DNA from: Streptomyces sp. NBC_00461
GTDB lineage: Bacteria > Actinomycetota > Actinomycetes > Streptomycetales > Streptomycetaceae
Reading direction: 5' to 3'
Assembly: GCF_036013935.1 (NCBI RefSeq)
Contig: NZ_CP107902.1
Location: 7,349,001 to 7,413,000, forward strand
Length of the DNA: 64,000 nt
Of this stretch, positions 1 through 8,895 are shown one piece after another. The notes beneath the pieces are model-generated. The model was given only the letters and a program-made list of their open reading frames with translations. It was not told the DNA's origin and did no database searches. Position 1 is the stretch's first letter. Each line of letters starts with the position of its first letter. The position numbers and the translations under genes were made by a program.

Positions 1-854
1 CACCCGCGAAGGACACCCTGCTGTCGCATGCCACGGCAGTGACCGGGCGGGGGCGCGGCTTCGCCGTGCACGAGGCGATGGACCAGGTCGGCGCACTCAT
101 CGGCCCGCTCGTCGTGGCCGGCATGCTCGCGCTGACCGGCGGCGACTACGGACCGGCCCTCGGGGTGCTCGCCGCCCCGGGCGTAGCGGTACTTGGGCTG
201 CTGGTCTGGCTGCGGGCGCGCGTGCCCGATCCGGAGGCGTACGAGCGGGAGGCAACCCCTCCCGCGAACGCACCCGCGCCCGACGGCCGCCTGCCGCGCG
301 CGTTCTGGACGTACGCGACGTTCACCGCCGCCACCACCGCAGGCTTCACCACCTTCGGCCTGCTCTCCTACCACCTCGTCCAGCGCCACCTCATGACGAC
401 GGCATGGGTGCCGGTGCTGTACGCCGCCGCCATGGCCGTCGACGCCCTCGCCGCACTGGCGACCGGCTGGCTGTACGACCGTGTCGGGCCGCGGGTGCTG
501 GTCGCCCTGCCGGTGCTGACCGCCGCCGTCCCGATGCTGGCGTTCACGAACACGGTGGCGGTGGCCGTGGTCGGCTCCCTGGTATGGGGCGCGGCCATGG
601 GCATCCAGGAGTCCACGTTGCGCGCCACGGTCGCCGACCTCGTGCCGTCAGGGCGGCGCGCGACGGCCTATGGCATCTTCGCGGGGGTGGTCGGCGCGGC
701 GAGTCTGGTGGGCGGCGCCGTGACCGGCGCCCTGTACGGCGTGTCGATCCCGGCCCTGATCGGCGTGGTCGTGACCGCGCAGGTGCTGGCCCTCGTCCTG
801 CTGGCGGTCAGCGGGACCGGACGGCGGCGTCAGCGCGGGGACTCGATCGCGTAA
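1..854 (+). CDS. MFS transporter, C-terminal part (5' end outside window)
   Basis: Polytopic inner-membrane transporter of the major facilitator superfamily. The reading frame is already open at base 3, upstream of the first ATG at 39, and codes for family-like sequence (AKDTLLSHATAVTGRGRGF), so the gene starts before the window. About 283 residues are visible, with roughly eight hydrophobic segments and a charged central loop around REATPPANAPAPDG that separates the two six-helix halves. The loop after TM8, with YDRVGPR, resembles the conserved MFS A-like motif. The substrate cannot be told from the sequence. The stop is 139 bases before the small copper-island gene, so cotranscription is uncertain. 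Confidence 0.8.
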   Translation, partial: PAKDTLLSHATAVTGRGRGFAVHEAMDQVGALIGPLVVAGMLALTGGDYGPALGVLAAPGVAVLGLLVWLRARVPDPEAYEREATPPANAPAPDGRLPRAFWTYATFTAATTAGFTTFGLLSYHLVQRHLMTTAWVPVLYAAAMAVDALAALATGWLYDRVGPRVLVALPVLTAAVPMLAFTNTVAVAVVGSLVWGAAMGIQESTLRATVADLVPSGRRATAYGIFAGVVGAASLVGGAVTGALYGVSIPALIGVVVTAQVLALVLLAVSGTGRRRQRGDSIA

Positions 855-993
855 AGGACACCGATGTTTACATTGTGATGCACGTCACGATTAGGTGTCG
901 GAACTCTGGGCCTCGTGCGGCCGACTCCTGGAGCGATATGGCTTCAACCGCTGTATTTCGTACGACGGTTCGATGCGACCAGGAAGGTCGAGC

Positions 994-1251
994 ATGGCCG
1001 AGTTCCGACAGTCGTCCCCCCTTGCCGGAGAGGTTCCCCGCAGGCTGCTGCCCCCGCCGGCGCTCTGCGGCTTCCTGCTGCTGCTCGTCCTGATCTTCTC
1101 GGTGGCGTACGCCGTCGGATCGGCCGTGGGACCTGTGGCGCCCGGCATCCACGGCACCGGGAACTCGGGGAGCGGGAGCGGGAGCGGCGGTGGCGGTGGC
1201 AGTGGCGGTGGCGTGGAGGACATGCCGGGGATGCACGGGAGTGGTCAGTGA
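994..1251 (+). CDS. Small membrane-anchored Gly/Ser-rich protein with Met/His tail
   Basis: An 85-residue protein of unknown function. It has one hydrophobic segment at about residues 22-45, then a Gly/Ser low-complexity stretch, and ends in MPGMHGSGQ, a Met/His patch able to bind copper. The ATG at 994 is preferred to one at 895 because the segment before it looks non-coding. Its TGA overlaps the ATG of the copper ATPase (TGATG at 1249-1253), so the two are probably translationally coupled. By inference it tethers or hands over copper at the membrane next to the ATPase. No named family was recognised. Confidence 0.65.
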   Translation: MAEFRQSSPLAGEVPRRLLPPPALCGFLLLLVLIFSVAYAVGSAVGPVAPGIHGTGNSGSGSGSGGGGGSGGGVEDMPGMHGSGQ

Positions 1252-3539
1252 TGGCGGGCGAACCGGTGGCGAGCCTGGTGGTCACGGACATCACCGTCGC
1301 CGGGATGACCTGTGCGGCGTGCGTGCGGCGGGTGGAGAAGAAACTCGCCAAGCTGGAGGGCGTCACGGCGACCGTGAACCTGGCCACCGGGCTCGCCCGG
1401 GTCAGTCATCCGGAGAGCCTTCCGCAGGACGAACTCGTCGCCGCGGTCGAGCAGGCCGGCTACCAGGCGGCACTGCCCGCGCCGCCCTCCCGTGAGGGCG
1501 AGGGGGAAGCGGACGCCGGCACAGACGGGTCCGAGGCCACGGCCCGGCAGGAACGCGAACGGCTCCTGGTCACCGCCATCCTCGCCGTACCGGTCCTGGT
1601 GCTGTCCATGGTGCCGGCCCTGCAGTTCCGCAACTGGCAGTGGCTGTGCTTCGCACTGGCCGCCCCGGTGGCGGTGTGGAGTGCCTGGCCCTTCCACGAG
1701 CGAGCGGTACGGGGGCTGCGCCACTCCACCGCCACCATGGACACCCTCGTCTCGCTGGGCGTCGTGGCGTCCTTCTCCTGGTCGGCGTACGCGCTGTTCC
1801 TCGGGGGAGCGGGCGAACCCGGAATGCGGATGCCGTTCAGTCTCCTGCCGTCCGGGTCGGACGGAACGGCGCACGTCTATCTGGAAGCCGCGGTGAGTGT
1901 GCCGCTGTTCGTGCTGACCGGGCGGTTCTTCGAGGCGCGGGCCCGCCGGGGGACCGGAGCGGCTCTGTGGTCGCTGGCGGAGCTGGGGGCGAAGGAGGTG
2001 TCCGTCCGCGACGAGCGCGGTGAACGCTCTGTCCCCATCGAGCAGTTGCGGGTGGGACAGGTCTTCGTCGTGCGTCCGGGGGAGCGGGTCGCCACCGACG
2101 GGCGGGTGACGGAGGGCAGTTCCGCCGTGGACCTGTCCCTGGTCACCGGGGAGAGCGAGCCCGTCGAGGTGAGCCCCGGCTCGGCGCTGGTCGGCGGGGC
2201 AGTCAACGCCGGCGGGCTGCTTCTCGTACGGGCCACGGCGGTTGGTGCGGACACCCAGCTGGCGCGGATCACCCGGCTGGTGACGGAGGCTCAGGCAGGC
2301 AAGGCGCGGGCGCAGCGGCTGGCCGACGCGGTGGCCGGGGTGTTCGTGCCCGCCGTGCTGTCCATCGCGGTGACCGTCCTCGGGTTCTGGCTCGGTGCCG
2401 GGGCCGACCCGCAGGCGGCGCTCACCGCCTGTGTCGCCGTGCTCGTCGTGGCCTGCCCCTGCGCCCTGGGACTCGCCACCCCGACCGCCCTCATGGCCGC
2501 CACCGGGCGCGGGGCACAGCTGGGCGTGCTGGTGAGCGGGCCGCAGACGCTGGAGGCACTCCAGCACGTGGACACCGTCGTACTGGACAAGACCGGCACC
2601 CTGACCTCCGGCCATATGACCGTCGCTCAGGTGACCGTGGTGCCCGGTGAGTTGGGCCAGGACGAGCTGTTGCGGCTGGCCGGGGCGGTGGAGCAGGGGT
2701 CCGAGCACCCGCTCGGGCGGGCGATCACGGCGCACGCACGCCGCTCACCGTCCGCCGAACCGCTGCCCGCCGTGCGGGACTTCGTGGCCACGCCCGGGCT
2801 GGGCGTCAAGGGCCGTGTGGAGGGGCAGGCAGTCGAAGTGGCCGCGCCGGACGGCGAGTTGCCGCCCGTGTTGGCCAAGGCGCTGACCGCGGCGGAAAAC
2901 GCCGCGCACACGCCTGTCCTCGTACGCGTGGACGGCCGGGCCGAGGCCCTGATCGCGATCGGTGACCTCGTGCGGCCCGGCAGCTACCGGGCCGTGCACC
3001 GACTGCGCCGGCTCGGTGTCCGCCCGGTGCTCGCCACCGGCGACCGCGAGGCTCCCGCGCGGGCCGTGGCCGATGCCCTCGGCATCGAGGAGGTGCACGC
3101 CCGGTGCTCCCCGGAGGAGAAAGCCGCCCTGGTACGCCGGTTGAGGGAGGAGGGCTGCCGGGTCGCGGTCGTCGGCGACGGTGTGAACGACGCCGCCGCG
3201 CTCGCCGGGGCCGATCTGGGCATCGCCATGGGCAGCGGTACGGACGTGGCCATCGGGGCGGCCGACCTGACTCTCGTGCGCGGGGACATCGAGGCGCTCG
3301 CCGACGCCGTCCGGCTGGCCCGGCGCACCCTCGGCACGATCCGCGCCAACCTGGTGTGGGCCTTCGGCTACAACGTCGTCACCGTGCCGCTCGCCATGGT
3401 CGGGCTGCTCAACCCCATGGTCGCCGCCGCCGCGATGTCCGCCAGTTCCGTGCTGGTGGTGTGCAACAGCCTGCGGCTGCGCGCCTGGCAGCCCTCGCCC
3501 GTACGTGGGACCCGTTCCGGACCGGCAGGTGTCCGATGA
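1251..3539 (+). CDS. copA: P1B-type copper-exporting ATPase (CopA-like)
   Basis: A heavy-metal P-type ATPase of 762 residues that pumps Cu(I) out of the cytoplasm. One N-terminal heavy-metal-associated domain carries GMTCAAC (C21 and C24). The transmembrane metal site is CPC at about residues 402-404, followed by ALGLATPTALM. The phosphorylated aspartate is in DKTGT (D446), the HP signature in SEHPLGRAI, and the hinge in GDGVNDAAAL (from about 642). CPC together with a single CxxC domain is typical of Cu(I) rather than Zn pumps. The start overlaps the preceding stop, and the following PCuAC-like gene overlaps its stop (ATGA), giving a three-gene copper operon. Confidence 0.95.
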   Translation: MAGEPVASLVVTDITVAGMTCAACVRRVEKKLAKLEGVTATVNLATGLARVSHPESLPQDELVAAVEQAGYQAALPAPPSREGEGEADAGTDGSEATARQERERLLVTAILAVPVLVLSMVPALQFRNWQWLCFALAAPVAVWSAWPFHERAVRGLRHSTATMDTLVSLGVVASFSWSAYALFLGGAGEPGMRMPFSLLPSGSDGTAHVYLEAAVSVPLFVLTGRFFEARARRGTGAALWSLAELGAKEVSVRDERGERSVPIEQLRVGQVFVVRPGERVATDGRVTEGSSAVDLSLVTGESEPVEVSPGSALVGGAVNAGGLLLVRATAVGADTQLARITRLVTEAQAGKARAQRLADAVAGVFVPAVLSIAVTVLGFWLGAGADPQAALTACVAVLVVACPCALGLATPTALMAATGRGAQLGVLVSGPQTLEALQHVDTVVLDKTGTLTSGHMTVAQVTVVPGELGQDELLRLAGAVEQGSEHPLGRAITAHARRSPSAEPLPAVRDFVATPGLGVKGRVEGQAVEVAAPDGELPPVLAKALTAAENAAHTPVLVRVDGRAEALIAIGDLVRPGSYRAVHRLRRLGVRPVLATGDREAPARAVADALGIEEVHARCSPEEKAALVRRLREEGCRVAVVGDGVNDAAALAGADLGIAMGSGTDVAIGAADLTLVRGDIEALADAVRLARRTLGTIRANLVWAFGYNVVTVPLAMVGLLNPMVAAAAMSASSVLVVCNSLRLRAWQPSPVRGTRSGPAGVR

Positions 3540-4129
3540 GGAAGATCCTCGCCCCGATGTCGTCCCGGATCGGCGACCGACGGCGGCTGAGGGACACCGC
3601 GCTCGCCGCCCTCGTGCCGGTCGCCGCGTGCAGCGTGGCCCTGGCGGGTCTGACCGCTTGGACAGGAACCGGCAGGGCCGGCACCCCGCCGCGCATACGC
3701 GTGACCGAGGGGCGCGTCCTGCTGCCCTCCGCCGGAATCCCGGAGACGGCGGCCTTCTTCCGCGTCGCCAACGAGGGCGGCTCGCCCGACCGCCTCATAC
3801 GGGTCACCTCGCCCGACACCCTCGGCGGCATCACGCTCTCCCGGCACCGTATGAACGAGGGGAACGGGGCCTACCGCGACTCGGTCGGCTCCGTCGCCGT
3901 TCCGGCGGGAGGCAACCTCGCCATGTCACCGACCGGAGTGGACCTGACGGTCTCCGCGCCCTCGGGGCAGTGGCGTCCGGGCGACCTCGTCTCCTTCACC
4001 CTGGAGTTCCGGCGCAGTGGCAGGGTCAAAGTGCTCGCCGTCGTGGTGCGTCCCAAAGACGCGTTCAGGAGCCGTCTCGTGGCAGTAGTCGTCCCGGCTG
4101 CCCGTCGAGTTCCCGGCCGCATCATGTGA
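3536..4129 (+). CDS. PCuAC-like copper chaperone domain protein
   Basis: A 197-residue exported or membrane-anchored protein. A hydrophobic N-terminal segment (about residues 23-45) is followed by a domain with the layout of the periplasmic Cu(I) chaperone PCuAC family: AAFFRVANEGG, then ITLSRHRM and VPAGGNLAMSP. The His and Met residues there are the likely copper ligands, although the classical spaced HxM motif is not cleanly preserved. Family knowledge says such proteins pass copper to cytochrome oxidase or other cuproproteins. The ATG overlaps the stop of the copper ATPase by 4 bases. The C-terminus is basic and Val-rich with no recognised motif. Confidence 0.75.
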   Translation: MRKILAPMSSRIGDRRRLRDTALAALVPVAACSVALAGLTAWTGTGRAGTPPRIRVTEGRVLLPSAGIPETAAFFRVANEGGSPDRLIRVTSPDTLGGITLSRHRMNEGNGAYRDSVGSVAVPAGGNLAMSPTGVDLTVSAPSGQWRPGDLVSFTLEFRRSGRVKVLAVVVRPKDAFRSRLVAVVVPAARRVPGRIM

Positions 4130-4222
4130 CATGAGTCACCGTCATTTCGCTGAGTCCGGCGCCCGGTGCGCGCCCGTACCCTCTGATGACGATCAGACGC
4201 CGGGTGCAAAGATGGGCGCGCT

Positions 4223-4906
4223 ATGACTGTCGGAGGGTGGTGCCGCACTCTGCGGGCCGGTGTGTTCGCCGCCGCCTGCGTACTGCTGGCCGCCCTCGGC
4301 CACGTGACGATGTCCGGGACTCCCGTCCCCTGGTGGACCATGGCCGTCGGCACCGGGGCAAGCGGCATGGCCGGCTGGTTCCTGGCCGGCCGTGAGCGCG
4401 GGCGGACGCTGATCGTCACCGTTGTGGTCGCCGCCCAGGCGGTGCTCCACGAGACGTTCTCGCTGGGCCGGACCCTGATGCCCGGGACAACACCGAACCT
4501 TGGTGTCGCATCGGCCGCCATGCCGGGCATGCCCGGCATGGGCACGGGTTCCTCGGATGCCGCATCCATGAGCGGCATGGACATGGGCGTCGTGACGCAC
4601 ATGGCGCCCGGCTCGGGCGGCATGGGCGACGGCGCCTCGTTCGGCATGGTGGCCGCCCACCTCCTCGCGGCGGTCCTGTGCGGGCTGTGGCTCGCCCTTG
4701 GCGAGCGCGCCGTGTTCCGCATCCTGCGGGCCGCGGCAGCCCGGCTGGCCGCGCCCTTGAGGATGCTGCTGGCGCTACCCGTACCCGCCGGCCGCCCGCC
4801 TGCGCGCAGGCGCCGTATCGCCGAGCACCGGTCGTCGCCGGCCCGCTTCCTTCTCTGCTGCTCCGTCACCTCCCGGGGACCGCCCCTGGGTGCCGCTGTC
4901 GTCTGA
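4223..4906 (+). CDS. Met-rich polytopic membrane protein (copper-island paralogue 1)
   Basis: A 227-residue membrane protein with about four hydrophobic segments. A loop between the third and fourth is packed with Met (MPGMPGMGTG, MSGMDMG), a pattern seen in copper-binding extracellular loops. The C-terminal tail is basic and Pro/Arg-rich. It is clearly related in layout to the protein at 25234-25860: both have an AAxCVLLAA-like first helix, GRER after helix 2, a Met loop and a basic tail. No characterised family was recognised. Its place just after the copper operon suggests copper sensing or sequestration at the membrane, which is inference only. Confidence 0.7.
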   Translation: MTVGGWCRTLRAGVFAAACVLLAALGHVTMSGTPVPWWTMAVGTGASGMAGWFLAGRERGRTLIVTVVVAAQAVLHETFSLGRTLMPGTTPNLGVASAAMPGMPGMGTGSSDAASMSGMDMGVVTHMAPGSGGMGDGASFGMVAAHLLAAVLCGLWLALGERAVFRILRAAAARLAAPLRMLLALPVPAGRPPARRRRIAEHRSSPARFLLCCSVTSRGPPLGAAVV

Positions 4907-5120
4907 GACAGCCGGATCGACCGGGGCTCACCCCACTTTTCGCCATGCCGCGCTCGCGCGCGGATCCTCCCAGGGCCACACACCTCTTCGTGCGGGCCGA
5001 TGGGCGGGCGACGAGCCCCGGGCATTCACCGTACCCACCGCGTACGGCCGCACCCATGTGCCGGAGAGCCGCGCCCCATTGCGTGGGCGTCGGCTCCGGA
5101 TGATCCGAGAAGGACATCAC

Positions 5121-5729
5121 GTGATCACTACTGTCCTGCCTGCTCCCCGCCGGGCGGAGCGCGCGGCGGCGGACGCCTCCGCCACCGCCTGGGCACTGGC
5201 CGCCGGCAGGGGCGACCCCCACGCGGCCGAGCACTTCGTCCGCGCGCTCCACGCCGACGTACTGCGCTATGTCGCCTATCTGAGTGGCGACCCCCAGATC
5301 GCCGACGACCTGGCCCAGGACACGTTCCTGCGGGCCCTCGACAGCCTGCCGCGCTTCCAGGGGCAGGCCTCGGCCCGCACCTGGCTGCTGTCCATCGCCC
5401 GCCGCGCGGTGGCCGACAGCTTCCGCAGGGCCGCGGTCCGGCCCCGGTTGGCCGACCGGCACGACTGGCAGTCGGCGATGGAACGTTCCCAGCCCTGCGG
5501 ACTGCCGGGCTTCGACGACGGCATCGCGCTCCTCGACCTGCTGGAGACGCTGCCGGACGAACGCCGCGAGGCGTTCGTGCTGACCCAGGTGGTGGGACTG
5601 TCCTACGACGAGGCGGCCGGTTTCATCGGCTGCCCCATCGGCACCGTCCGCTCCAGGGTGGCCCGCGCCCGGGCCACCCTGGAGAGCCTGCTGCTGGAAG
5701 CCGAGAGTCAGGCCGCCAGAGCGGCTTGA
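5121..5729 (+). CDS. ECF-type RNA polymerase sigma factor
   Basis: A sigma-70 family factor of the extracytoplasmic-function class, 202 residues. Region 2 spans about residues 30-95 (AEHFVRALHADVLRYV, then DDLAQDTFLRAL and ARTWLLSIARR). Region 4 is near the end (LPDERREAFVLTQ, then LSYDEAAGFIGCPIGTVRSR). The GTG at 5121 is chosen because GAAGGA lies 8 bases upstream; the longer frame to 4890 would overlap the previous gene and encodes unconserved sequence. No anti-sigma gene is adjacent. A strong hairpin follows the stop. Its place in the island suggests a role in copper or redox response, but the target promoters cannot be read. Confidence 0.88.
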   Translation: MITTVLPAPRRAERAAADASATAWALAAGRGDPHAAEHFVRALHADVLRYVAYLSGDPQIADDLAQDTFLRALDSLPRFQGQASARTWLLSIARRAVADSFRRAAVRPRLADRHDWQSAMERSQPCGLPGFDDGIALLDLLETLPDERREAFVLTQVVGLSYDEAAGFIGCPIGTVRSRVARARATLESLLLEAESQAARAA

Positions 5730-5735
5730 TGTGAG

Positions 5736-5762
5736 GGTCGGCGCCTGCCGGGGGCGCCGACC
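5736..5762 (+). terminator. Rho-independent-type hairpin after the sigma factor gene
   Basis: A perfect 10-bp stem, GGTCGGCGCC paired with GGCGCCGACC, with a 7-base loop, begins 7 bases after the sigma factor stop. No U tract follows, as is usual in Streptomyces. Confidence 0.75.
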
Positions 5763-5954
5763 GACCATCACCCGAATGGAACTCATGGGCCGCCTGCCCG
5801 CCTGCCTGCCTGTCTTGCCGCCTGCACCCCGCCTCAACTGGCAATGCCCGTAAAAGAATTGGGAACTGCCGGGAACTCAGGGCCACCACGTCTCGACTAC
5901 TGCGACAGAGCTTCCAGCCCAATGCGCAGCACATCCCGTACGCACGGAGCCCGC

Positions 5955-7070
5955 ATGTCGATGAACCGGCCGGTCGCCATCGTCCTGGCCGCGGCCCGCT
6001 GTCTGCTCACGGCGGCATGCGGTGCCTCCTCGGCCGACGACAAGGCGAGCGCGACGACGACCGAGGCCGCCGCGTCGAAGACCGGTCACCCGGTGGCTCT
6101 GGAGAACTGCGGCCAGAAGACGACGTTCAAGCGGGCTCCCAGCCGGGTCGTCCCATGAACGGCGCTTCCGTCGCCGAGGTCTCCACACTCCTCGCCCTCG
6201 GTCGGGCCGCCCTGGTCGGCGCCGCCATCGCCGTGTCGGGCGCGGTCCTGCAGACGGTGGTGTCCAACCCACTGGCCGACCCCACCGTGCTGGGCTTCTC
6301 CTACGGCGCCACGCTCGGCGCGGTGCTCGTCATCACTCTGGGCGGCGGTGCCGCGGCTGCCGGGCTCGGCAGTGGCAAGTCAACCCTGTTGCGGGCCGTC
6401 TACCGCTCGCTGCGCCCGGCGGAGGGGGTCGTCAGGGTCGGCGACGACGACGTCCGGACGCTGTCCGCCCGCGCCGCGGCCCGCCGCACCGCGGCGGTCC
6501 TCCAGGACGCCGGCGGCAACACCACCGGCCTGACCGTCACCGAGATCGTCGCGCTGGGGCCGCGCCCCGCATCACGGCCTGCTGGGGCGCGACGGCGCCG
6601 AGGACCACCGGGCGGTGGAGGAGGCCATCGACCACTGCGGCGTACGGCCGTACGCGGACCGCGAATACGCCTCCATCTCCGGCGGCGAACGCCAACGCGT
6701 CCTGTTGGCAAGGGCGTTGGCGCAGAGCACCCAGCTCCTCGTCCTGGACGAGCTCACCAACCACCTCGACATCCGCGCCCGGTTCGAACTCCTGGACCTG
6801 ATCCGTGCCACCGGGATCACCACGCTGGCGGTGCTGCACCACCTCGACCTGGCCGCCCGGCTCTGCGACCCCTTTGTCGTCCTGCACGAGGGAGCGGTGG
6901 TGGCCGCGGGGCCGGTCCTGGAGGTGCTGACCCCGGAGATCCTCAGGGACGTCTTCGGCGTACGGGCGACCGCCGAGCGGCACGCCGACGGCGTCGTCCG
7001 CATCACCTACAGGGCCCAGCCGCTCGCCCACGACCGCACCATCGCCGACGAGGACCTCAGGCGGCCGTGA
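5955..7070 (+). pseudogene. Mosaic remnant of a metal-chelate (siderophore/cobalamin-type) ABC importer: SBP, permease and ATPase pieces fused
   Basis: Three genes of one importer operon are collapsed into about 1.1 kb. The piece from 5955 is the start of a substrate-binding lipoprotein (lipobox LTAAC, then HPVALENCG and APSRVV). It stops at 6156, but the next frame continues the same protein with MNGASVAEVSTLLALG, so one base was lost near 6151. That runs straight into a BtuC/FecCD permease fragment (AVSGAVLQTVVSNPLADP, LGFSYGATLGAVLVI), which joins a BtuD/FecE-type ATPase at its Walker A (GLGSGKSTLLRAVYRSL). A run of four G at about 6556-6559 then shifts frame. The ATPase continues from about 6560 with ISGGERQRVLLARALAQ and LDELTNHLDI to the stop at 7070. 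Two deletions plus two 1-base frameshifts mean no working transporter. Confidence 0.85.
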
Positions 7071-7363
7071 CAGTCACTCCGTCACTCCACCACCCCTTGC
7101 GTGGTGCGGTGAACAAATGACGCCTCCTCAGGATGTCGTCGAAGCAATGGCTCTGGTTCCCGTGAGCCGCGGTGGAACGGAAGCACCGGGGGTGAACGGG
7201 CGCATGGCACCGCAGGCCCGGGCCCCTGCCGCCCTGCGCGCGGGCGGGTCGCTCCGCGCGCCCGAGGGTATGCCCAGGCCAGTACCCCGGCCCCGGGCGC
7301 TCGACATGCCTCCGGCCGCCCGACCTCCCCGCCTCCCGTTTCCTGCTTCCCGAAGGGCAGTAC

Positions 7364-7582
7364 ATGATGAGCGACATCACCGGTCTGGAACCGCTGGCGA
7401 CCTTCTGCGGTGACTGCGACTGCGGCTGTCCGCAGCTCTTCGTCGACCCGAGCGCGCCCGCCGAGCGCCGCGTCCTGCTCACCGACGACTTCGGCCAGCG
7501 CGTCCAGATGAGCGCCGACCAGTTCGCCTCGCTGGTGGAGGAGGCGAAGGCGGGCAAGCTGGACGGCGTGGCCGGCACCTGA
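7364..7582 (+). CDS. Small Cys-rich conserved hypothetical protein
   Basis: A 72-residue soluble protein with a compact cysteine cluster, CGDCDCGCPQL, at about residues 15-25, likely to bind a metal such as zinc, iron or copper. The rest (VLLTDDFGQRVQMSADQFASLVEEAKAGKL) resembles a small regulatory or carrier fold without a named family. Two adjacent ATGs (7364 and 7367) follow GAAGGG at 7352-7357; either could be the start. It sits between the dead ABC importer and the cobalamin riboswitch, which hints at metal handling but proves nothing. Confidence 0.7.
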   Translation: MMSDITGLEPLATFCGDCDCGCPQLFVDPSAPAERRVLLTDDFGQRVQMSADQFASLVEEAKAGKLDGVAGT

Positions 7583-7639
7583 CCGATGGCACGCAGGGGC
7601 CACTTGCCGGGAGAGAGGGAGATCACTCCAGGTGGTGCG

Positions 7640-7775
7640 GTATTGGCCAGGTTCGCGGCACACGGTACCGTCGGTCTGATATCGACGACGGCAAGACGGA
7701 AGCCGGTGAGAGTCCGGCACGGTCGCGCCACTGTGTGCCGCCGCCCCGCAGGGGGTGGTGGCGAGTCAGACCCGT
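7640..7775 (+). promoter_or_regulatory. Cobalamin (adenosylcobalamin) riboswitch upstream of cbtB-cbtA
   Basis: The B12-box core is clear: AGCCGGTGAGAGTCCGGCAC then CGCGCCACTGT at about 7700-7734, closed downstream by CGAGTCAGACCCG (7762-7774). The element lies 57 bases before the cbtB start. Family knowledge says it shuts off expression when coenzyme B12 is bound, matching its use ahead of cobalt transporter genes. The exact 5' edge is uncertain by about 15 bases. Confidence 0.88.
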
Positions 7776-7831
7776 AGCCGTCGTCATGTGCACCACCGAG
7801 ATGGGACGCGAGCTCCCGAGGAGGCCCTGCC

Positions 7832-8053
7832 ATGGCGCAGCATGTCGCCCAGCCGACAGTCACCACCCCCGTCGTACCCGCCAAGCTGCCGCTGAAGGAC
7901 ATAGCCCCCTGGGCCGTCTTCGTCGGCGTCCTGATGCTGGTCCTGCTCTACTTCGTCGGCGCCGAACAGGGCGCCACCTCCGTGTTCAGCGGCACGGACG
8001 TCCATGAGTGGGTACACGATGCCCGTCACCTGCTCGGCTTCCCCTGCCACTGA
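7832..8053 (+). CDS. cbtB: Cobalt transporter subunit CbtB
   Basis: A 73-residue protein with one transmembrane helix (APWAVFVGVLMLVLLYFVG) and the diagnostic CbtB C-terminus, HEWVHDARHLLGFPCH, whose His residues and Cys probably bind cobalt. It is preceded by GAGGAGG and by the cobalamin riboswitch. CbtB always pairs with CbtA, which follows 21 bases downstream. Together they are predicted to import cobalt when B12 is scarce; the family was assigned mainly from its riboswitch association, and direct biochemical evidence is limited. Confidence 0.92.
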   Translation: MAQHVAQPTVTTPVVPAKLPLKDIAPWAVFVGVLMLVLLYFVGAEQGATSVFSGTDVHEWVHDARHLLGFPCH

Positions 8054-8074
8054 TACGAGGGACGCCGCACACCC

Positions 8075-8827
8075 ATGAACTCCACAACGGTAAGAAACCT
8101 CCTCGTGCGGGGCATGCTCGCCGGCCTGGCCGCCGGCGTGCTCGCCCTCGTCGCCGCCTATCTGCTCGGTGAACCGTATGTAGACAAGGCGATCGGCTTC
8201 GAGGAGGCGCACTCCCACGAGCACGAGATGGAAGTCGTCTCCCGCTCCCTGCAGTCAACCGCCGGTCTCGCCACCGGCGTTCTGCTCTACGGGGTCGCGT
8301 TCGGTGGCATCGCCGCGCTCGCCTACTGCTTCGCGCTCGGCCGCGTCGGCCGCTTCTCGCCGCGGGCGACCGCACTGCTGCTGTCCGGCTGCGCGCTGCT
8401 GGCGGTGTACGTGGTGCCGTTCCTGAAGTACCCGGCCAATCCGCCGTCGGTCGGCGAGCCCGACACCATCGGCAGGCGGACCACCCTGTACTTCCTGATG
8501 ATGCTGCTCAGCGTGCTCCTTGCGATCGCAGCCACCATCCTCGGCAAGCGACTCCAGCCGAACCTGGGCACCTGGTGGGCGACGGTGGTCGCGGTTGCCG
8601 CGTTCGCCGTCGTGATCGGCCTGGCGTACGAGTTCCTGCCCGTCATCAACGAGGTGCCGAAGGACTTCCCGGCCACCGTGCTGTGGCGGTTCCGACTCGC
8701 CGCCCTGGCCATCCAGGCCACCCTCTGGGGCAGCTTCGGACTCGTCTTCGGCGAGCTGGCCGAGCGGTTGCTGAACCCGAAGCCCGTGTCGGCGGCCGCG
8801 AAGGCGACGGTCGCCGCTCCCAGCTGA
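8075..8827 (+). CDS. cbtA: Cobalt transporter CbtA
   Basis: A 250-residue integral membrane protein with about five transmembrane segments, the usual layout of CbtA. A charged loop after the first helix is rich in His and Glu (FEEAHSHEHEMEVVSRSL), a plausible cobalt-binding site. It forms an operon with cbtB, under the same cobalamin riboswitch, and ends at a strong hairpin at 8845-8880. It is a likely cobalt supplier for B12 synthesis. The neighbouring chelate importer is dead, so this may be the only cobalt or B12 acquisition system at this locus. Confidence 0.9.
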   Translation: MNSTTVRNLLVRGMLAGLAAGVLALVAAYLLGEPYVDKAIGFEEAHSHEHEMEVVSRSLQSTAGLATGVLLYGVAFGGIAALAYCFALGRVGRFSPRATALLLSGCALLAVYVVPFLKYPANPPSVGEPDTIGRRTTLYFLMMLLSVLLAIAATILGKRLQPNLGTWWATVVAVAAFAVVIGLAYEFLPVINEVPKDFPATVLWRFRLAALAIQATLWGSFGLVFGELAERLLNPKPVSAAAKATVAAPS

Positions 8828-8844
8828 CCACGAATCGAACAGGT

Positions 8845-8880
8845 GAGAGGGCCCCCGCGGAACCATCCGGGGGCCCTCTC
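8845..8880 (+). terminator. Strong hairpin terminator after cbtA
   Basis: A perfect 13-bp stem, GAGAGGGCCCCCG paired with CGGGGGCCCTCTC, with a 10-base loop, starts 17 bases after the cbtA stop. Confidence 0.85.
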
Positions 8881-8895
8881 GCGTTCCCCCGGCCC

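Noticed and set aside
7121..7363. Second riboswitch or leader before the Cys-rich small gene
   Set aside because: The stretch has GC-rich palindromes but lacks the B12-box core or any other recognised riboswitch motif.
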